Source: Arthrobacter bambusae
GTDB lineage: Bacteria > Actinomycetota > Actinomycetes > Actinomycetales > Micrococcaceae
DNA: 64,000 nucleotides
Reading direction: 5' to 3'
Assembly: GCF_030812595.1 (NCBI RefSeq)
Contig: NZ_JAUSSZ010000017.1
Coordinates: 1 to 64,000, forward strand
This document shows, one piece after another, positions 14,160-23,160 of this stretch (position 1 is the first letter of the stretch; each line of letters starts with the position of its first letter). The notes under the pieces are model-generated. The model made no database searches, was not told where the DNA came from, and worked only from the letters and a program-made list of their open reading frames with translations. The position numbers and the translations under genes are program-made.

Positions 14160-15650
14160 ATGAACACGAAGAATAAGACCCGCGCCGCCGAGTCCGGGCC
14201 AGCCCGCCCCGAGGACAAGCGCCTCTCGATCGGGAGCACGTTCGCCTACGGCTTCCAGCACGTCTTGACCATGTACGGCGGCATCATCGCTCCGCCGCTC
14301 ATCATCGGAGCGGCCGCAGGCATGTCCTCGCAGGACATCGGCCTCCTGATCGCGGCCTGCCTGTTTGTCGGCGGCCTCGCCACCATTCTGCAGACCGTTG
14401 GCATCCCGTTCTTCGGATCGCAGCTCCCCCTGGTCCAGGGCGTGTCGTTCGCCGGCGTTTCCACCATGGTGGCGATCGTCAACGGCGGCGGCGGGATCCA
14501 GGCCGTGTTCGGCTCGGTCATGGTGGCGTCCCTGATCGGCCTGGTGATCACACCCCTGTTCTCCAAGATCATCAAATTCTTCCCGCCCGTTGTCACGGGC
14601 ACCGTCATCACCACCATCGGGCTGACCCTCATGCCCGTCGCCGCCAACTGGGCCATGGGAGGCAACAGCGCCGCACCCAACTACGGCAGCGTGGCGAACA
14701 TCGGACTCGCCGCGGCCACGATGGGCATCGTCCTGCTCCTGAGCAAGATCGGCAACGCGGCCATCTCGCGCCTTTCCATCCTCCTTGCCATGGTCATCGG
14801 AACAGTCATCGCACTCGCCACGGGAATGGCCGATTTCTCGAAGATCGGCCAGGGCCCGGTGGTGGCCTTCCCCGCGCCCTTCGCCTTCGGCGCTCCCACC
14901 TTTGAGATCGCGTCCATCGTTTCAATGCTGATCGTCATCCTCGTCACCCTGACCGAGACCTCAGCGGACATCATCGCCGTCGGAGAAATCGTCGGGACGA
15001 AAGTCGATTCACGCCGTATCGGCAATGGCCTCCGGGCGGACATGCTCTCCAGCGCCATCTCCCCGATCTTCAACTCCTTCACCCAGAGCGCTTTCGCCCA
15101 GAACGTCGGCCTCGTGGCCATCACCGGCATCAAGAGCCGCTTCGTGGTCAGCGCCGGCGGGTTCATCCTGGTGGTCCTCGGCCTTCTGCCGGTGCTCGGA
15201 CGAGTTGTCGCAGCGGTTCCCACACCCGTCCTGGGCGGCGCCGGCGTCGTGCTCTTTGGCACTGTGGCCGCAAGCGGCATCCGGACGCTCTCCAAGGTGG
15301 AGTACCGCAACAACATGAACCTGATCATCGTGGCTGCGTCCATCGGCTTCGGCATGATCCCGATCGCGGCGCCGAAGTTCTACGACCAGTTCCCGGCCTG
15401 GTTCTCCACGATCTTCCACTCGGGCATCAGCTCGGCCGCCCTTATGGCCATCTTGCTGAACGTGCTCTTCAACCACTTCAAGACCGGCAACTCGGACAAC
15501 CAATCGGTGTTCGTGGCGGGCACGGGACGCGTGGTCAGCGAAGCCGATATTGCGTGCCTGGCGCACGGCGACCGTTTCGAGAACGGCAAGCTGATCGACG
15601 CCGACGGCAAGGAAGTGCCGCTCAAGTCGGACACCCCGGCCGAGCACTGA
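14160..15650 (+). CDS. NCS2 urate/xanthine permease
   Basis: This 496-residue membrane protein belongs to the nucleobase-ascorbate transporter branch of NCS2. It has about 14 hydrophobic segments, the TLTETSADIIAVGEIVG motif in TM8 and the signature QNVGLVAITGIKSR (about residue 320), where T-G rather than T-R follows the pattern of bacterial urate and xanthine carriers. It likely imports urate or xanthine with protons. AGAAAG precedes the ATG, and a 7-codon frame (14140-14163, MNQESLP) ends with its TGA overlapping the start codon, suggesting coupled translation. It follows uricase on the same strand. Confidence 0.88.
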   Translation: MNTKNKTRAAESGPARPEDKRLSIGSTFAYGFQHVLTMYGGIIAPPLIIGAAAGMSSQDIGLLIAACLFVGGLATILQTVGIPFFGSQLPLVQGVSFAGVSTMVAIVNGGGGIQAVFGSVMVASLIGLVITPLFSKIIKFFPPVVTGTVITTIGLTLMPVAANWAMGGNSAAPNYGSVANIGLAAATMGIVLLLSKIGNAAISRLSILLAMVIGTVIALATGMADFSKIGQGPVVAFPAPFAFGAPTFEIASIVSMLIVILVTLTETSADIIAVGEIVGTKVDSRRIGNGLRADMLSSAISPIFNSFTQSAFAQNVGLVAITGIKSRFVVSAGGFILVVLGLLPVLGRVVAAVPTPVLGGAGVVLFGTVAASGIRTLSKVEYRNNMNLIIVAASIGFGMIPIAAPKFYDQFPAWFSTIFHSGISSAALMAILLNVLFNHFKTGNSDNQSVFVAGTGRVVSEADIACLAHGDRFENGKLIDADGKEVPLKSDTPAEH

Positions 15651-15675
15651 GCCCCCTGAAAAGGGAATTAAGAGC

Positions 15676-15711
15676 GAATGCCGCCCGACACACGCGTGTC
15701 GGGCGGCATTC
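15676..15711. terminator. Bidirectional terminator hairpin
   Basis: A perfect 16-bp inverted repeat (15676-15691 with 15696-15711) with a 4-base loop lies between the convergent urate permease and IclR genes. Confidence 0.75.
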
Positions 15712-15721
15712 GGCGTCCTTG

Positions 15722-15750
15722 GTTCTGGTTCAGCTAGTTCTGGTTCAGCT
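15722..15750. repeat. Tandem duplication across the IclR-gene stop codon
   Basis: GTTCTGGTTCAGCT occurs at 15722-15735 and 15737-15750. On the minus strand the second copy encodes the last residues of the regulator and the first includes the stop, so the C-terminal end was duplicated. Confidence 0.7.
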
Positions 15751-16489
15751 CGGCCGAGATCGCAAGGGCGGCCTCGCGCAGCAAGGGCACGGCTCGGTCG
15801 GCAAAGTGCTGGTCCACGCGGGACACGGGTCCGGAAACGGAAATGGCGGTCGGCGTCGGAGCGTTGGGGACGGCCATCGCGAAGCACCGGACGCCAATCT
15901 CTTGCTCTTCCTCGTCAATCGAGTAGCCGCGTTCGCGGATCCGATTCAAATCGGCGATAAGGGAGTCGATATCCCCGATGCTCTTTGCCGTCGGAGTCGG
16001 CATACCCGTCCGGGCCACGATGCCGCGGACCACCTCGTCATCGAGCTGGGCCAGGATGGCCTTTCCGACGCCGGTGTCATGCGTATGGGCTCGGCGGCCC
16101 ACCTCTGTGAACATGCGCATGGAGTGCAGCGACGGAACCTGGGCAACGTAGATGACCATGTCCGAATCCAGCACGGCCATGTTGGACGTTTCGCCGAGCC
16201 GGTCCACGAGGGACTTCAGCTGGGGCCGGGCCAGCGCTCCGAGTTGCTTGTTGGCGCCTTCGCCGAGCCGGATGAGCCGGGGGCCCAGGGCGTAGCGACG
16301 GTTGGGCAGTTGCCGGATGTAGCCGAGTGACACTAACGTCCGCAGCAGGCGGTGGATGGTGGGGAGTGGCAGGTCTGTCGAGGACGACAGTTCGCTCAAC
16401 GTGACGTCTCCGCCGGCGTCTGTGATGAGTTCCAGCAGTTCGAAGACGCGCTCGACGGACTGCACGCCTCCCGAGGGCTTTTCAGCCAT
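15734..16489 (-). CDS. IclR-family transcriptional regulator
   Basis: This 251-residue protein has an N-terminal winged helix (VQSVERVFELLELI, LSELSSSTDLPLPTIHRLLRTLVSLGYI, about residues 9-60) and a C-terminal IclR effector domain with SNMAVLD and VGVGKAILA-like segments (THDTGVGKAIL). IclR proteins often control glyoxylate and allantoin genes (AllR is the example). It lies between urate transport and the malic enzyme/malate synthase operon and is transcribed away from the latter, so it is the obvious candidate regulator of this island; glyoxylate or a ureide is the likely effector by analogy. AGGAGA precedes the ATG at 16489. Confidence 0.85.
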   Translation of the reverse strand: MAEKPSGGVQSVERVFELLELITDAGGDVTLSELSSSTDLPLPTIHRLLRTLVSLGYIRQLPNRRYALGPRLIRLGEGANKQLGALARPQLKSLVDRLGETSNMAVLDSDMVIYVAQVPSLHSMRMFTEVGRRAHTHDTGVGKAILAQLDDEVVRGIVARTGMPTPTAKSIGDIDSLIADLNRIRERGYSIDEEEQEIGVRCFAMAVPNAPTPTAISVSGPVSRVDQHFADRAVPLLREAALAISAELNQN

Positions 16490-16700
16490 TCCGTTGTCTC
16501 CTATGGCTCGGAATCCGACAACTCTTATCCGCATCGTGAAAAGAATTGCTTAGAACACTCAAGATACAGCACACGACGGCGGAATGCTTGCTCACCGATC
16601 AGGGCTTGTGTTTCCACTTTGTAGATAATAATATCCATAATACGAAAACATTCGGTTTGAGCGGAGGCCCACCCGCGGGCCTGTACGAGGAGGAAATTCA

Positions 16701-18101
16701 ATGGCGAACCCGAGCCCCGGAAATTCGATCACCCTGCGCGTCGCCGCGCCGTCGAGCTTCACTGCCACGAGCGAGCTGGCCGCGGCCGTCGCCGCCGCGG
16801 GCGCAGCAGTCACCGCGCTGGATGTGACCGAGTCCCACCACGACACCCTGGTTGTCGACGTCACCTGCAACACCACTGACGAAGGTCATGCCAACCGCGT
16901 CAAGGACGCCCTCAACGCGCTCGACGGCGTCGCAGTCCAGCATGTCTCGGACCGCACCTTCCTCATGCACCTCGGCGGCAAGCTTGAGGTGGTCCCCAAA
17001 GTGGCCCTGCGCAACCGCGACGACCTCTCGCGCGCCTACACGCCAGGCGTCGCACGCGTCTGCCTCGCCATTGCCGAAGATCCCGCCGCGGCCCGCAACC
17101 TCACGGTCAAGCGGAACACGATCGCCGTCGTCACCGATGGTTCCGCGGTCCTGGGCCTGGGCAACATCGGCCCCGCGGCCGCCCTGCCGGTCATGGAAGG
17201 CAAAGCGGCGCTCTTCAAGCAGTTCGCCAACGTCGATGCCTGGCCGGTCTGCCTGGACACCCAGGACACCGAGGAGATCATCAAGATCGTCAAGGCCCTG
17301 GCCCCGGTCTACGGCGGCGTGAACCTCGAAGACATCGCCGCCCCGCGCTGCTTCGAAATCGAGAAGCGCCTCCGCGACGAACTGGACATCCCCGTCTTCC
17401 ACGATGACCAGCACGGCACCGCAATCGTCACCCTCGCGGCCCTTGTCAACGCCCTGCGCGTCGTGGACAAGAAGCTCAGCGAGGTCAAGATCGTCGTCTC
17501 GGGCGTCGGCGCCGCGGGATCCGCCATCATCCAGCTCCTCAAAGCCCAGGGCGCACAGCACATCGTCGCGGCCGGCCGTTCCGGTGCAATCCACTCGGGC
17601 GAAAAGTACGACGACGAACACCGCACCTGGATTGCCGCGAACACCAACGAGGAAGGCTTCTCCGGCACGCTTCACGAAGCACTCAAGGGTGCCGACGTCT
17701 TCATCGGCGTCAGCGCTCCCCACGTGATCGGCGAAGAGCAGGTGGCCTCGATGGCCGAGGACGCGATTGTGTTCGCCATGGCCAACCCCACCCCGGAGAT
17801 CGACCCGGCGATTGCGTCCAAGCACGCAGCCGTGGTGGCCACCGGCCGGAGCGACTTCCCCAACCAGATCAACAACGTGCTGGCCTTCCCTGGCTTCTTC
17901 CGCGGACTGCTCGACGCCGGAGCATCGGACATCATCCCGGAAATGCTCGTGGCCGCCGCAGAGGCTATCGCCCATCGGGTTGCAGATGATGAACTGAATG
18001 CGAGCTACATTATCCCCAGCGTCTTCGACCCCCACGTTGCAGCCGACGTCGCCAGTGCCGTAGCAAACGCGGCATCCGCTGCCGCCGCCAAGGCCAACTA
18101 G
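16701..18101 (+). CDS. NAD(P)-dependent malic enzyme with N-terminal ACT domain
   Basis: This 466-residue enzyme decarboxylates malate to pyruvate. Residues about 10-80 form an ACT-like regulatory domain (ITLRVAAPSSF and the VVDVTCNTTDEGHA segment). The malic N-terminal domain has the catalytic tyrosine in SRAYTPGVA and the metal-binding FHDDQHGTAIV, followed by a Rossmann domain (VSGVGAAGSAI, AMANPTPEI). GAGGAGG lies before the ATG. It is the first gene of a four-gene operon with malate synthase 23 bases downstream, so it closes a path from glyoxylate through malate to pyruvate and CO2. Confidence 0.92.
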   Translation: MANPSPGNSITLRVAAPSSFTATSELAAAVAAAGAAVTALDVTESHHDTLVVDVTCNTTDEGHANRVKDALNALDGVAVQHVSDRTFLMHLGGKLEVVPKVALRNRDDLSRAYTPGVARVCLAIAEDPAAARNLTVKRNTIAVVTDGSAVLGLGNIGPAAALPVMEGKAALFKQFANVDAWPVCLDTQDTEEIIKIVKALAPVYGGVNLEDIAAPRCFEIEKRLRDELDIPVFHDDQHGTAIVTLAALVNALRVVDKKLSEVKIVVSGVGAAGSAIIQLLKAQGAQHIVAAGRSGAIHSGEKYDDEHRTWIAANTNEEGFSGTLHEALKGADVFIGVSAPHVIGEEQVASMAEDAIVFAMANPTPEIDPAIASKHAAVVATGRSDFPNQINNVLAFPGFFRGLLDAGASDIIPEMLVAAAEAIAHRVADDELNASYIIPSVFDPHVAADVASAVANAASAAAAKAN

Positions 18102-18124
18102 CGCCACCAAGGAAAGGACCACCC

Positions 18125-19735
18125 ATGGCTCTCACAGTCACAGACCCCCGGCCGATCGAACGAGCCGAGGAGATCCTGACTCCCAAGGCGTTGGCCTTCG
18201 TGGAGGAATTGCACCGCCGTTTCGCCGGCACCCGCAACGAGCTCCTGGCAGCGCGCGTCGCCAAGCGTGAAGAAGTCGCCCGCACGGGACGCCTCGACTT
18301 CCTGCCCGAAACCCAGGACATCCGCGACGGCGACTGGAAGGTCGCCGAAGCGCCCCAGGCCTTGCAGGACCGCCGTGTCGAGATGACCGGCCCGGCTTCC
18401 CCTGCCAAGATGGCCATCAACGCCTTGAACTCAGGCGCCAAGGTATGGCTCGCCGACCTCGAGGACGCCAGCACCCCGACGTGGGCGAACGTCATCGATG
18501 CCATCCTCAACCTCCGGGACGCGGCCCAGGGCACCTTGAGCTACACCTCCCCGGACGGCAAGGAGTACCGGCTCCGCACGGACGCCCCGCTCGCCGTCGT
18601 CGTCGCCCGCCCGCGCGGCTGGCACATGGACGAACGCCACTTGCTGCTCGACGGCGAACCCACCGTCGGCGCGCTGGTGGACTTCGGCCTGCACTTCTTC
18701 CACGTGGCGAAGCAGCTCTTGCTCAACGGCCACGGCCCGTACTACTACCTGCCCAAGATGGAAAGCCACCTTGAGGCGCGCCTCTGGAACGATATCTTCG
18801 TGTTCGCCCAGGACTACCTCGGCATCCCGCAGGGCAGCGTCCGCGCCACGATGCTGATCGAAACCATCCCGGCGGCGTTCGAAATGGACGAGTTCCTCTA
18901 CGAACTGCGCGACCACGCCTCCGGCCTCAATGCCGGCCGCTGGGACTACCTGTTCAGCATCGTGAAGTACTTCCGCGACGCGGGCGAGTCCTTCATCCTG
19001 CCGGACCGCGCCTCGGTGGTCATGACGGCCCCGTTCATGCGCGCCTACACCGAGCTCCTGGTCAAGACCTGCCACAAGCGCGGCGCTTTCGCCATGGGCG
19101 GCATGGCCGCCGTCATTCCGAACCGCCGCGAGCCCGAGGTCACTGCCCAAGCCTTCGAGAAGGTCCGCGCGGACAAGACCCGCGAGGCGAACGACGGCTT
19201 CGACGGTTCCTGGGTGGCCCACCCGGACCTTGTCCCCACATGCCGCGAAGTGTTCGACTCGGTCTTGGGCGATCCGGAAAACGGCGGCAAGCCAAACCAA
19301 CTGGACAAGCAGCGCCCCGAGGTCTCCGTGACCGCAGAGCAACTGCTGGACATCTCCTCCGCTGGTGGCCAGGTGACCGAGGCCGGGCTTCGCCTGAACC
19401 TCTATGTCGCCGTCGCGTACACCGCCGTGTGGCTCTCCGGCAGCGGCGCAGTCGCCATCCACAACCTCATGGAAGATGCCGCGACGGCGGAAATCTCCCG
19501 TTCCCAGGTGTGGCAGCAGATCCGCAACAAGTCCGTCCTGGCTGACACCGGCAACACGGTCACCCGCGAACTGGTCACCCGTATCCTCGGCGAAGAGACC
19601 GACCGCCTGCGGGGCGAGGTGGACGCAGAATCCTTCGAGAAGTTCTACGAGCCGGCGAGCCGCCTGATCGCGGAGATCTGCCTCTCCGAGGACTACACGG
19701 ACTTCCTCACCACTCCCGCCTACGAGCTGGTGTAG
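18125..19735 (+). CDS. aceB: Malate synthase A
   Basis: This 536-residue enzyme condenses glyoxylate with acetyl-CoA to malate. Length fits the A isoform. Key segments are KVWLADLEDASTPTW (acidic Mg-binding region), the arginine in VVARPRGWH, ETIPAAFEMDEFLYEL, NAGRWDYLFS and DGSWVAHPDL. Its place between malic enzyme and ureide genes, with no isocitrate lyase nearby, suggests that the glyoxylate comes from purine breakdown rather than the glyoxylate shunt. AAAGGA lies before the ATG. Confidence 0.95.
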   Translation: MALTVTDPRPIERAEEILTPKALAFVEELHRRFAGTRNELLAARVAKREEVARTGRLDFLPETQDIRDGDWKVAEAPQALQDRRVEMTGPASPAKMAINALNSGAKVWLADLEDASTPTWANVIDAILNLRDAAQGTLSYTSPDGKEYRLRTDAPLAVVVARPRGWHMDERHLLLDGEPTVGALVDFGLHFFHVAKQLLLNGHGPYYYLPKMESHLEARLWNDIFVFAQDYLGIPQGSVRATMLIETIPAAFEMDEFLYELRDHASGLNAGRWDYLFSIVKYFRDAGESFILPDRASVVMTAPFMRAYTELLVKTCHKRGAFAMGGMAAVIPNRREPEVTAQAFEKVRADKTREANDGFDGSWVAHPDLVPTCREVFDSVLGDPENGGKPNQLDKQRPEVSVTAEQLLDISSAGGQVTEAGLRLNLYVAVAYTAVWLSGSGAVAIHNLMEDAATAEISRSQVWQQIRNKSVLADTGNTVTRELVTRILGEETDRLRGEVDAESFEKFYEPASRLIAEICLSEDYTDFLTTPAYELV

Positions 19736-19737
19736 GA

Positions 19738-21018
19738 ATGGCCGCTTCCTCATCCTCTCCCTCCCTGACTCCGTCAGATCTCGCCGCCATCGATAAGCAG
19801 CTCGCCGCTACGGACCAGCTCCTCGAACGTAATTACCCCGGCGACGACGGCACCCGCCAGCCCGTGCACACGGTGTACGTGCCGGCGGACCGTTTCACGC
19901 CGTCGCTGTCCGCGGAATGGGGCGCCCAGGCGATCACGACGGCGGAGGCCCACGGCGGTCTCGAACGGCTCGGTACGTTGCTGGGCCAGGAGCCCGAACT
20001 GGCTGCCGCCGTCGCCTCCCGTGTCGCTGCCAAGCTGCACAGCGAACCGATCGAGGACTTGCGCCTCGACTTCGAGGACGGCTACGGCGACCGTGGCGAC
20101 GAAATGGAAGACGTCGCCGCAGTGGCGGCGGCCCAAGCCGTCAGCGAAGCCGTTGCCTCAGGCTCCGCTCCGCCCTTCATCGGTATCCGGTTCAAGTGCT
20201 TCGAGGCTCCCACCCGGGCACGTGGCCTTCGCACGCTCGATCTGTTCGTCTCCACTTTGGCGTCCGCCGGCGAGTTGCCCGAGGGCCTCGTCCTGACCCT
20301 GCCGAAGGTCACCACGGTGGCCCAGGTGCAGGCAATGGACTTCGCGGTCTCCCGACTGGAAGAGATCCATGCCCTTCCTTCCGGCCGCCTGCGTTTCGAG
20401 GTCCAGGTGGAGACGCCCCAGCTGATCCTTGGCCCGGAGGGAACCTCCCCTGTGGCCCGGCTTCCGCACGCCGTTCCGGGGCGCATCAGTGCGTTGCATT
20501 ACGGCACCTACGATTACTCTGCCTCGTTGCAGATCTCTGCCGAGTACCAATCCATGGAGCACCCTGTGGCGGATTTCGCCAAGGAAGTCATGCAGCTGGC
20601 CGTTGCGGGCACGGGCATCCGGCTTTCCGACGGTTCCACCAACATCATTCCGGTGGGCGACAACGTGGAAAATGCGTGGAAACTGCACGGCCGCTTGGTC
20701 CGCCGTTCCCTTGAACGCGGCTACTACCAGGGCTGGGACCTGCACGCTGCGCAGTTGCCCAGCCGCTTCGCGGCAACGTATGCCTTCTACCGCGAGGGCC
20801 TTCCCGCCGCCGCGGGCCGCCTCCGCAACTATGTGGAGCGCACCGAGGGCGGCGTCATGGACGAGCCCGCCACCGCCCGGGCCCTGGCCGCCTTCGTTTT
20901 GCGCGGCGTCCAGTGCGGAGCGGTGGGTTCCGAAGAAGTGCTGGCGCTTGCCGGCGTCGAACTCCCCCGGCTGACTGCACTGGCGCATCCTCGGCTCGCA
21001 CACACCACCTCCAAGTAA
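19738..21018 (+). CDS. CitE/HpcH-like DUF6986 protein, unknown reaction
   Basis: This 426-residue protein resembles the HpcH/HpaI aldolase and citrate-lyase beta TIM-barrel family. The acidic motif DLRLDFEDGYG, the IGIRFKCFE segment, FEVQVETPQLILGP and HYGTYDYSASLQI line up with the metal- and CoA-thioester sites of CitE-like lyases and malate synthases. I know it only as the DUF6986 group. It starts 2 bases after the malate synthase stop and is 8 bases before the ureidoglycine gene, so it is firmly part of this operon and likely acts on glyoxylate, malate or a ureide. No reaction is claimed. Confidence 0.7.
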   Translation: MAASSSSPSLTPSDLAAIDKQLAATDQLLERNYPGDDGTRQPVHTVYVPADRFTPSLSAEWGAQAITTAEAHGGLERLGTLLGQEPELAAAVASRVAAKLHSEPIEDLRLDFEDGYGDRGDEMEDVAAVAAAQAVSEAVASGSAPPFIGIRFKCFEAPTRARGLRTLDLFVSTLASAGELPEGLVLTLPKVTTVAQVQAMDFAVSRLEEIHALPSGRLRFEVQVETPQLILGPEGTSPVARLPHAVPGRISALHYGTYDYSASLQISAEYQSMEHPVADFAKEVMQLAVAGTGIRLSDGSTNIIPVGDNVENAWKLHGRLVRRSLERGYYQGWDLHAAQLPSRFAATYAFYREGLPAAAGRLRNYVERTEGGVMDEPATARALAAFVLRGVQCGAVGSEEVLALAGVELPRLTALAHPRLAHTTSK

Positions 21019-21026
21019 AGGATCCA

Positions 21027-21842
21027 ATGATGGGCAAGTACTACTATCCCCAGGGCGGCCTGCCGCCGCAGACCCACCTCACCACCGAACGCGCAATCGT
21101 CACGGAGGCCTACACGGTCATCCCCAAGGGCGTGCTGACCGATATCGTCACCAGCAACCTGCCTGGCTTCTCGAATACGCGTTCCTGGATCATCGCGCGG
21201 CCGATCTCCGGATTCGCCACCACGTTCTCCCAGCTGATCGTTGAGATCGGCCCGGGCGGCGGGGCTCCCAAGGCCGAGTTCGAGGCCGGCGTCGAAGGGG
21301 TCGTCTTCGTCACCAAAGGCAAGGTCAACCTGACCCTTGACGGCGAACTGCACCAGCTCGAGGAGGGGGGCTACGCCTACCTGGCCGCCGGTTCCAACTG
21401 GGGCCTGGAGAACGTCTCGGACGACATCGTTTCCTTCCATTGGATCCGCAAGGCCTACGAGCGCCTTGAGGGCTACGAAGCCAAGTCCTTTGTCACGAGC
21501 GACGACGAGGTCGAGGCCGGCGAAATGCCGGACGTCAACGGCGTCTGGGCAACCACCCGCTTCGCGGACCCCAACGACCTGGCCCACGACATGCACGTGA
21601 ACATCGTGACATTCCAGCCGGGCGGGGTCATCCCGTTCCCGGAAACCCACGTCATGGAACACGGCCTGTATGTCCTGGAGGGCAAGGGCATGTACCTGCT
21701 CAACAACGACTGGGTCGAGGTGGAGGCAGGGGACTTCATGTGGCTGCGCGCCTTCTGCCCGCAGGCCTGCTACGCCGGCGGCCCGGGCCCGTTCCGCTAC
21801 CTGCTGTACAAGGACGTCAACCGTCAGGTGAAGCTGACCTGA
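21027..21842 (+). CDS. allE: (S)-Ureidoglycine aminohydrolase, bicupin
   Basis: This 271-residue bicupin protein matches UGHY/AllE, a manganese enzyme that hydrolyses (S)-ureidoglycine to (S)-ureidoglycolate and ammonia. The start MMGKYYYPQGGLP is typical. The first cupin covers about 60-140 (GVEGVVFVTKGKVNLTLDG) and the second about 175-265 (PGGVIPFPETHVMEHGLYVLEGKG), the latter bearing the metal ligands E, H, H in ETHVMEHGLYVLEGKG. ATG at 21027 has AAAGGA before it; a second ATG follows directly. Operon context with malate synthase fits glyoxylate release in the next step, whose enzyme is not in the window. Confidence 0.88.
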   Translation: MMGKYYYPQGGLPPQTHLTTERAIVTEAYTVIPKGVLTDIVTSNLPGFSNTRSWIIARPISGFATTFSQLIVEIGPGGGAPKAEFEAGVEGVVFVTKGKVNLTLDGELHQLEEGGYAYLAAGSNWGLENVSDDIVSFHWIRKAYERLEGYEAKSFVTSDDEVEAGEMPDVNGVWATTRFADPNDLAHDMHVNIVTFQPGGVIPFPETHVMEHGLYVLEGKGMYLLNNDWVEVEAGDFMWLRAFCPQACYAGGPGPFRYLLYKDVNRQVKLT

Positions 21843-21933
21843 ACGTTGACCCCTTTGCCTCCGAAGAGGACCATCGAAACTAGGGGCAAGGGCGCCCAGC
21901 CGTTGCCCTGCAGCGTAGCTTCAGGAGGCAGCC

Positions 21934-23130
21934 ATGGCGGCTGCGCGAACCTCTCAGACTTCCCGTGTATCCCGGTGGGTCCTTGTCCTCGCGTTGGTTC
22001 TGGCTTCCGGCGCTTGCACCTACCCTCTGACCGCTGAGCCCCCCACAGCCAGCTCGTCCACCGATTCACAGACGGCGCTTCCGGAATCCCCGGTTGTGGA
22101 TTTCTTCGCACATGAAATGCTCAACCGGGGCGCGCCGGCCGTCGTCGTCCAGATCAAGGTCCGGGGACGCGAATGGTCCCAGGCCTACGGAAGCCAAGAC
22201 GTCGAGACCGGCGAGCCCGTTGCCGTGACAGACCGGATCCAGGCCGGAGGCATCACGCAGTCGATGGTTGCGGTCTCGGCGCTCAAGCTGGTCCAGGAAG
22301 GAAAGCTGGGCCTTGAGGACCCCGTCACCGACTACTTCCCGGAAATCGAACAGCTCCTCCATCCACCCGGCCCCGTAACTGTCCGTTCCCTGTTGAACCA
22401 CAGCTCCGGCCTGCCCGACGCTCCGGAAGCCATCTTGAAGGCCATGCCGCCCAAGCAAGCCATCGACATGCCGTTCAGCATCCAGGAATACCTCCGGATG
22501 GCCGGAACCGTGCCGTGGACGCACGCGAACTTCCAGTTGTTCCGCTACTCAGATGCCAACTACTTCGTCCTGGCCGCGATTATAGAAAAACTCCGCGGCC
22601 GGCCGATCGGAGATGTCCTGGATTCAGAGATCTTCGTGCCGCTGGGAATGAACCACACCTCCCTGGCAGCCGAACCGGACCGGGATGCGCGCGACATGAT
22701 CCAAAGCTATGAATTCATCGACGGCGAGCGCATCAATGCCTCACAGCCGGAGTACCTCGTCGGTTCACCCGCCGAGGGAGTCATCTCCACGGTGGGCGAT
22801 ATCAACACGTTCTACGCAGCGCTCATGCAGGGCTGGCTACTCACGGCGAGCACCCTCCGGGAAATGCAAACCATCGGGCAGGAGGACCACGGACTCGGGC
22901 TGCAGCGTTGGAATGACGAATGCACCAACGGTTTCTATTACGGCTACGGCGGCAGCACCTGGTTTGCGAGCATAGCGTTGTCCACGAGCGATGGGAGCCG
23001 CCAGATAGCCATGAGCTTCGCCTATCCCTCCGACACGGACAAGCACATTGAAACGACGGACGGCAGCGGCCAGCCGGAGTTCGAGCAACTCCGTGAGGTG
23101 GCAGTCGCCGCCATGAACGGACTCTGCTGA
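21934..23130 (+). CDS. Beta-lactamase-fold lipoprotein with degenerate catalytic motifs
   Basis: This 398-residue protein has a signal peptide with lipobox-like cysteine C28 and the serine beta-lactamase/DD-peptidase (Beta-lactamase, PF00144) fold: LVQEGKLGLEDPVTDYFPEI, LLNHSSGLPD and PLGMNHTS are conserved. The catalytic motifs are not. The usual SxxK is G106-I-T-Q109, the usual YxN is Y205-S-D207, and the usual HxG is Y338-G-G. It is therefore probably not a serine hydrolase and may bind peptidoglycan or act as a pseudoenzyme. AGGAGG lies before the ATG. It follows the ureide operon but is unlikely to share its role. Confidence 0.78.
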   Translation: MAAARTSQTSRVSRWVLVLALVLASGACTYPLTAEPPTASSSTDSQTALPESPVVDFFAHEMLNRGAPAVVVQIKVRGREWSQAYGSQDVETGEPVAVTDRIQAGGITQSMVAVSALKLVQEGKLGLEDPVTDYFPEIEQLLHPPGPVTVRSLLNHSSGLPDAPEAILKAMPPKQAIDMPFSIQEYLRMAGTVPWTHANFQLFRYSDANYFVLAAIIEKLRGRPIGDVLDSEIFVPLGMNHTSLAAEPDRDARDMIQSYEFIDGERINASQPEYLVGSPAEGVISTVGDINTFYAALMQGWLLTASTLREMQTIGQEDHGLGLQRWNDECTNGFYYGYGGSTWFASIALSTSDGSRQIAMSFAYPSDTDKHIETTDGSGQPEFEQLREVAVAAMNGLC

Positions 23131-23160
23131 GTCGCGACGCATCCTGCTAGGGTCTGAGCC

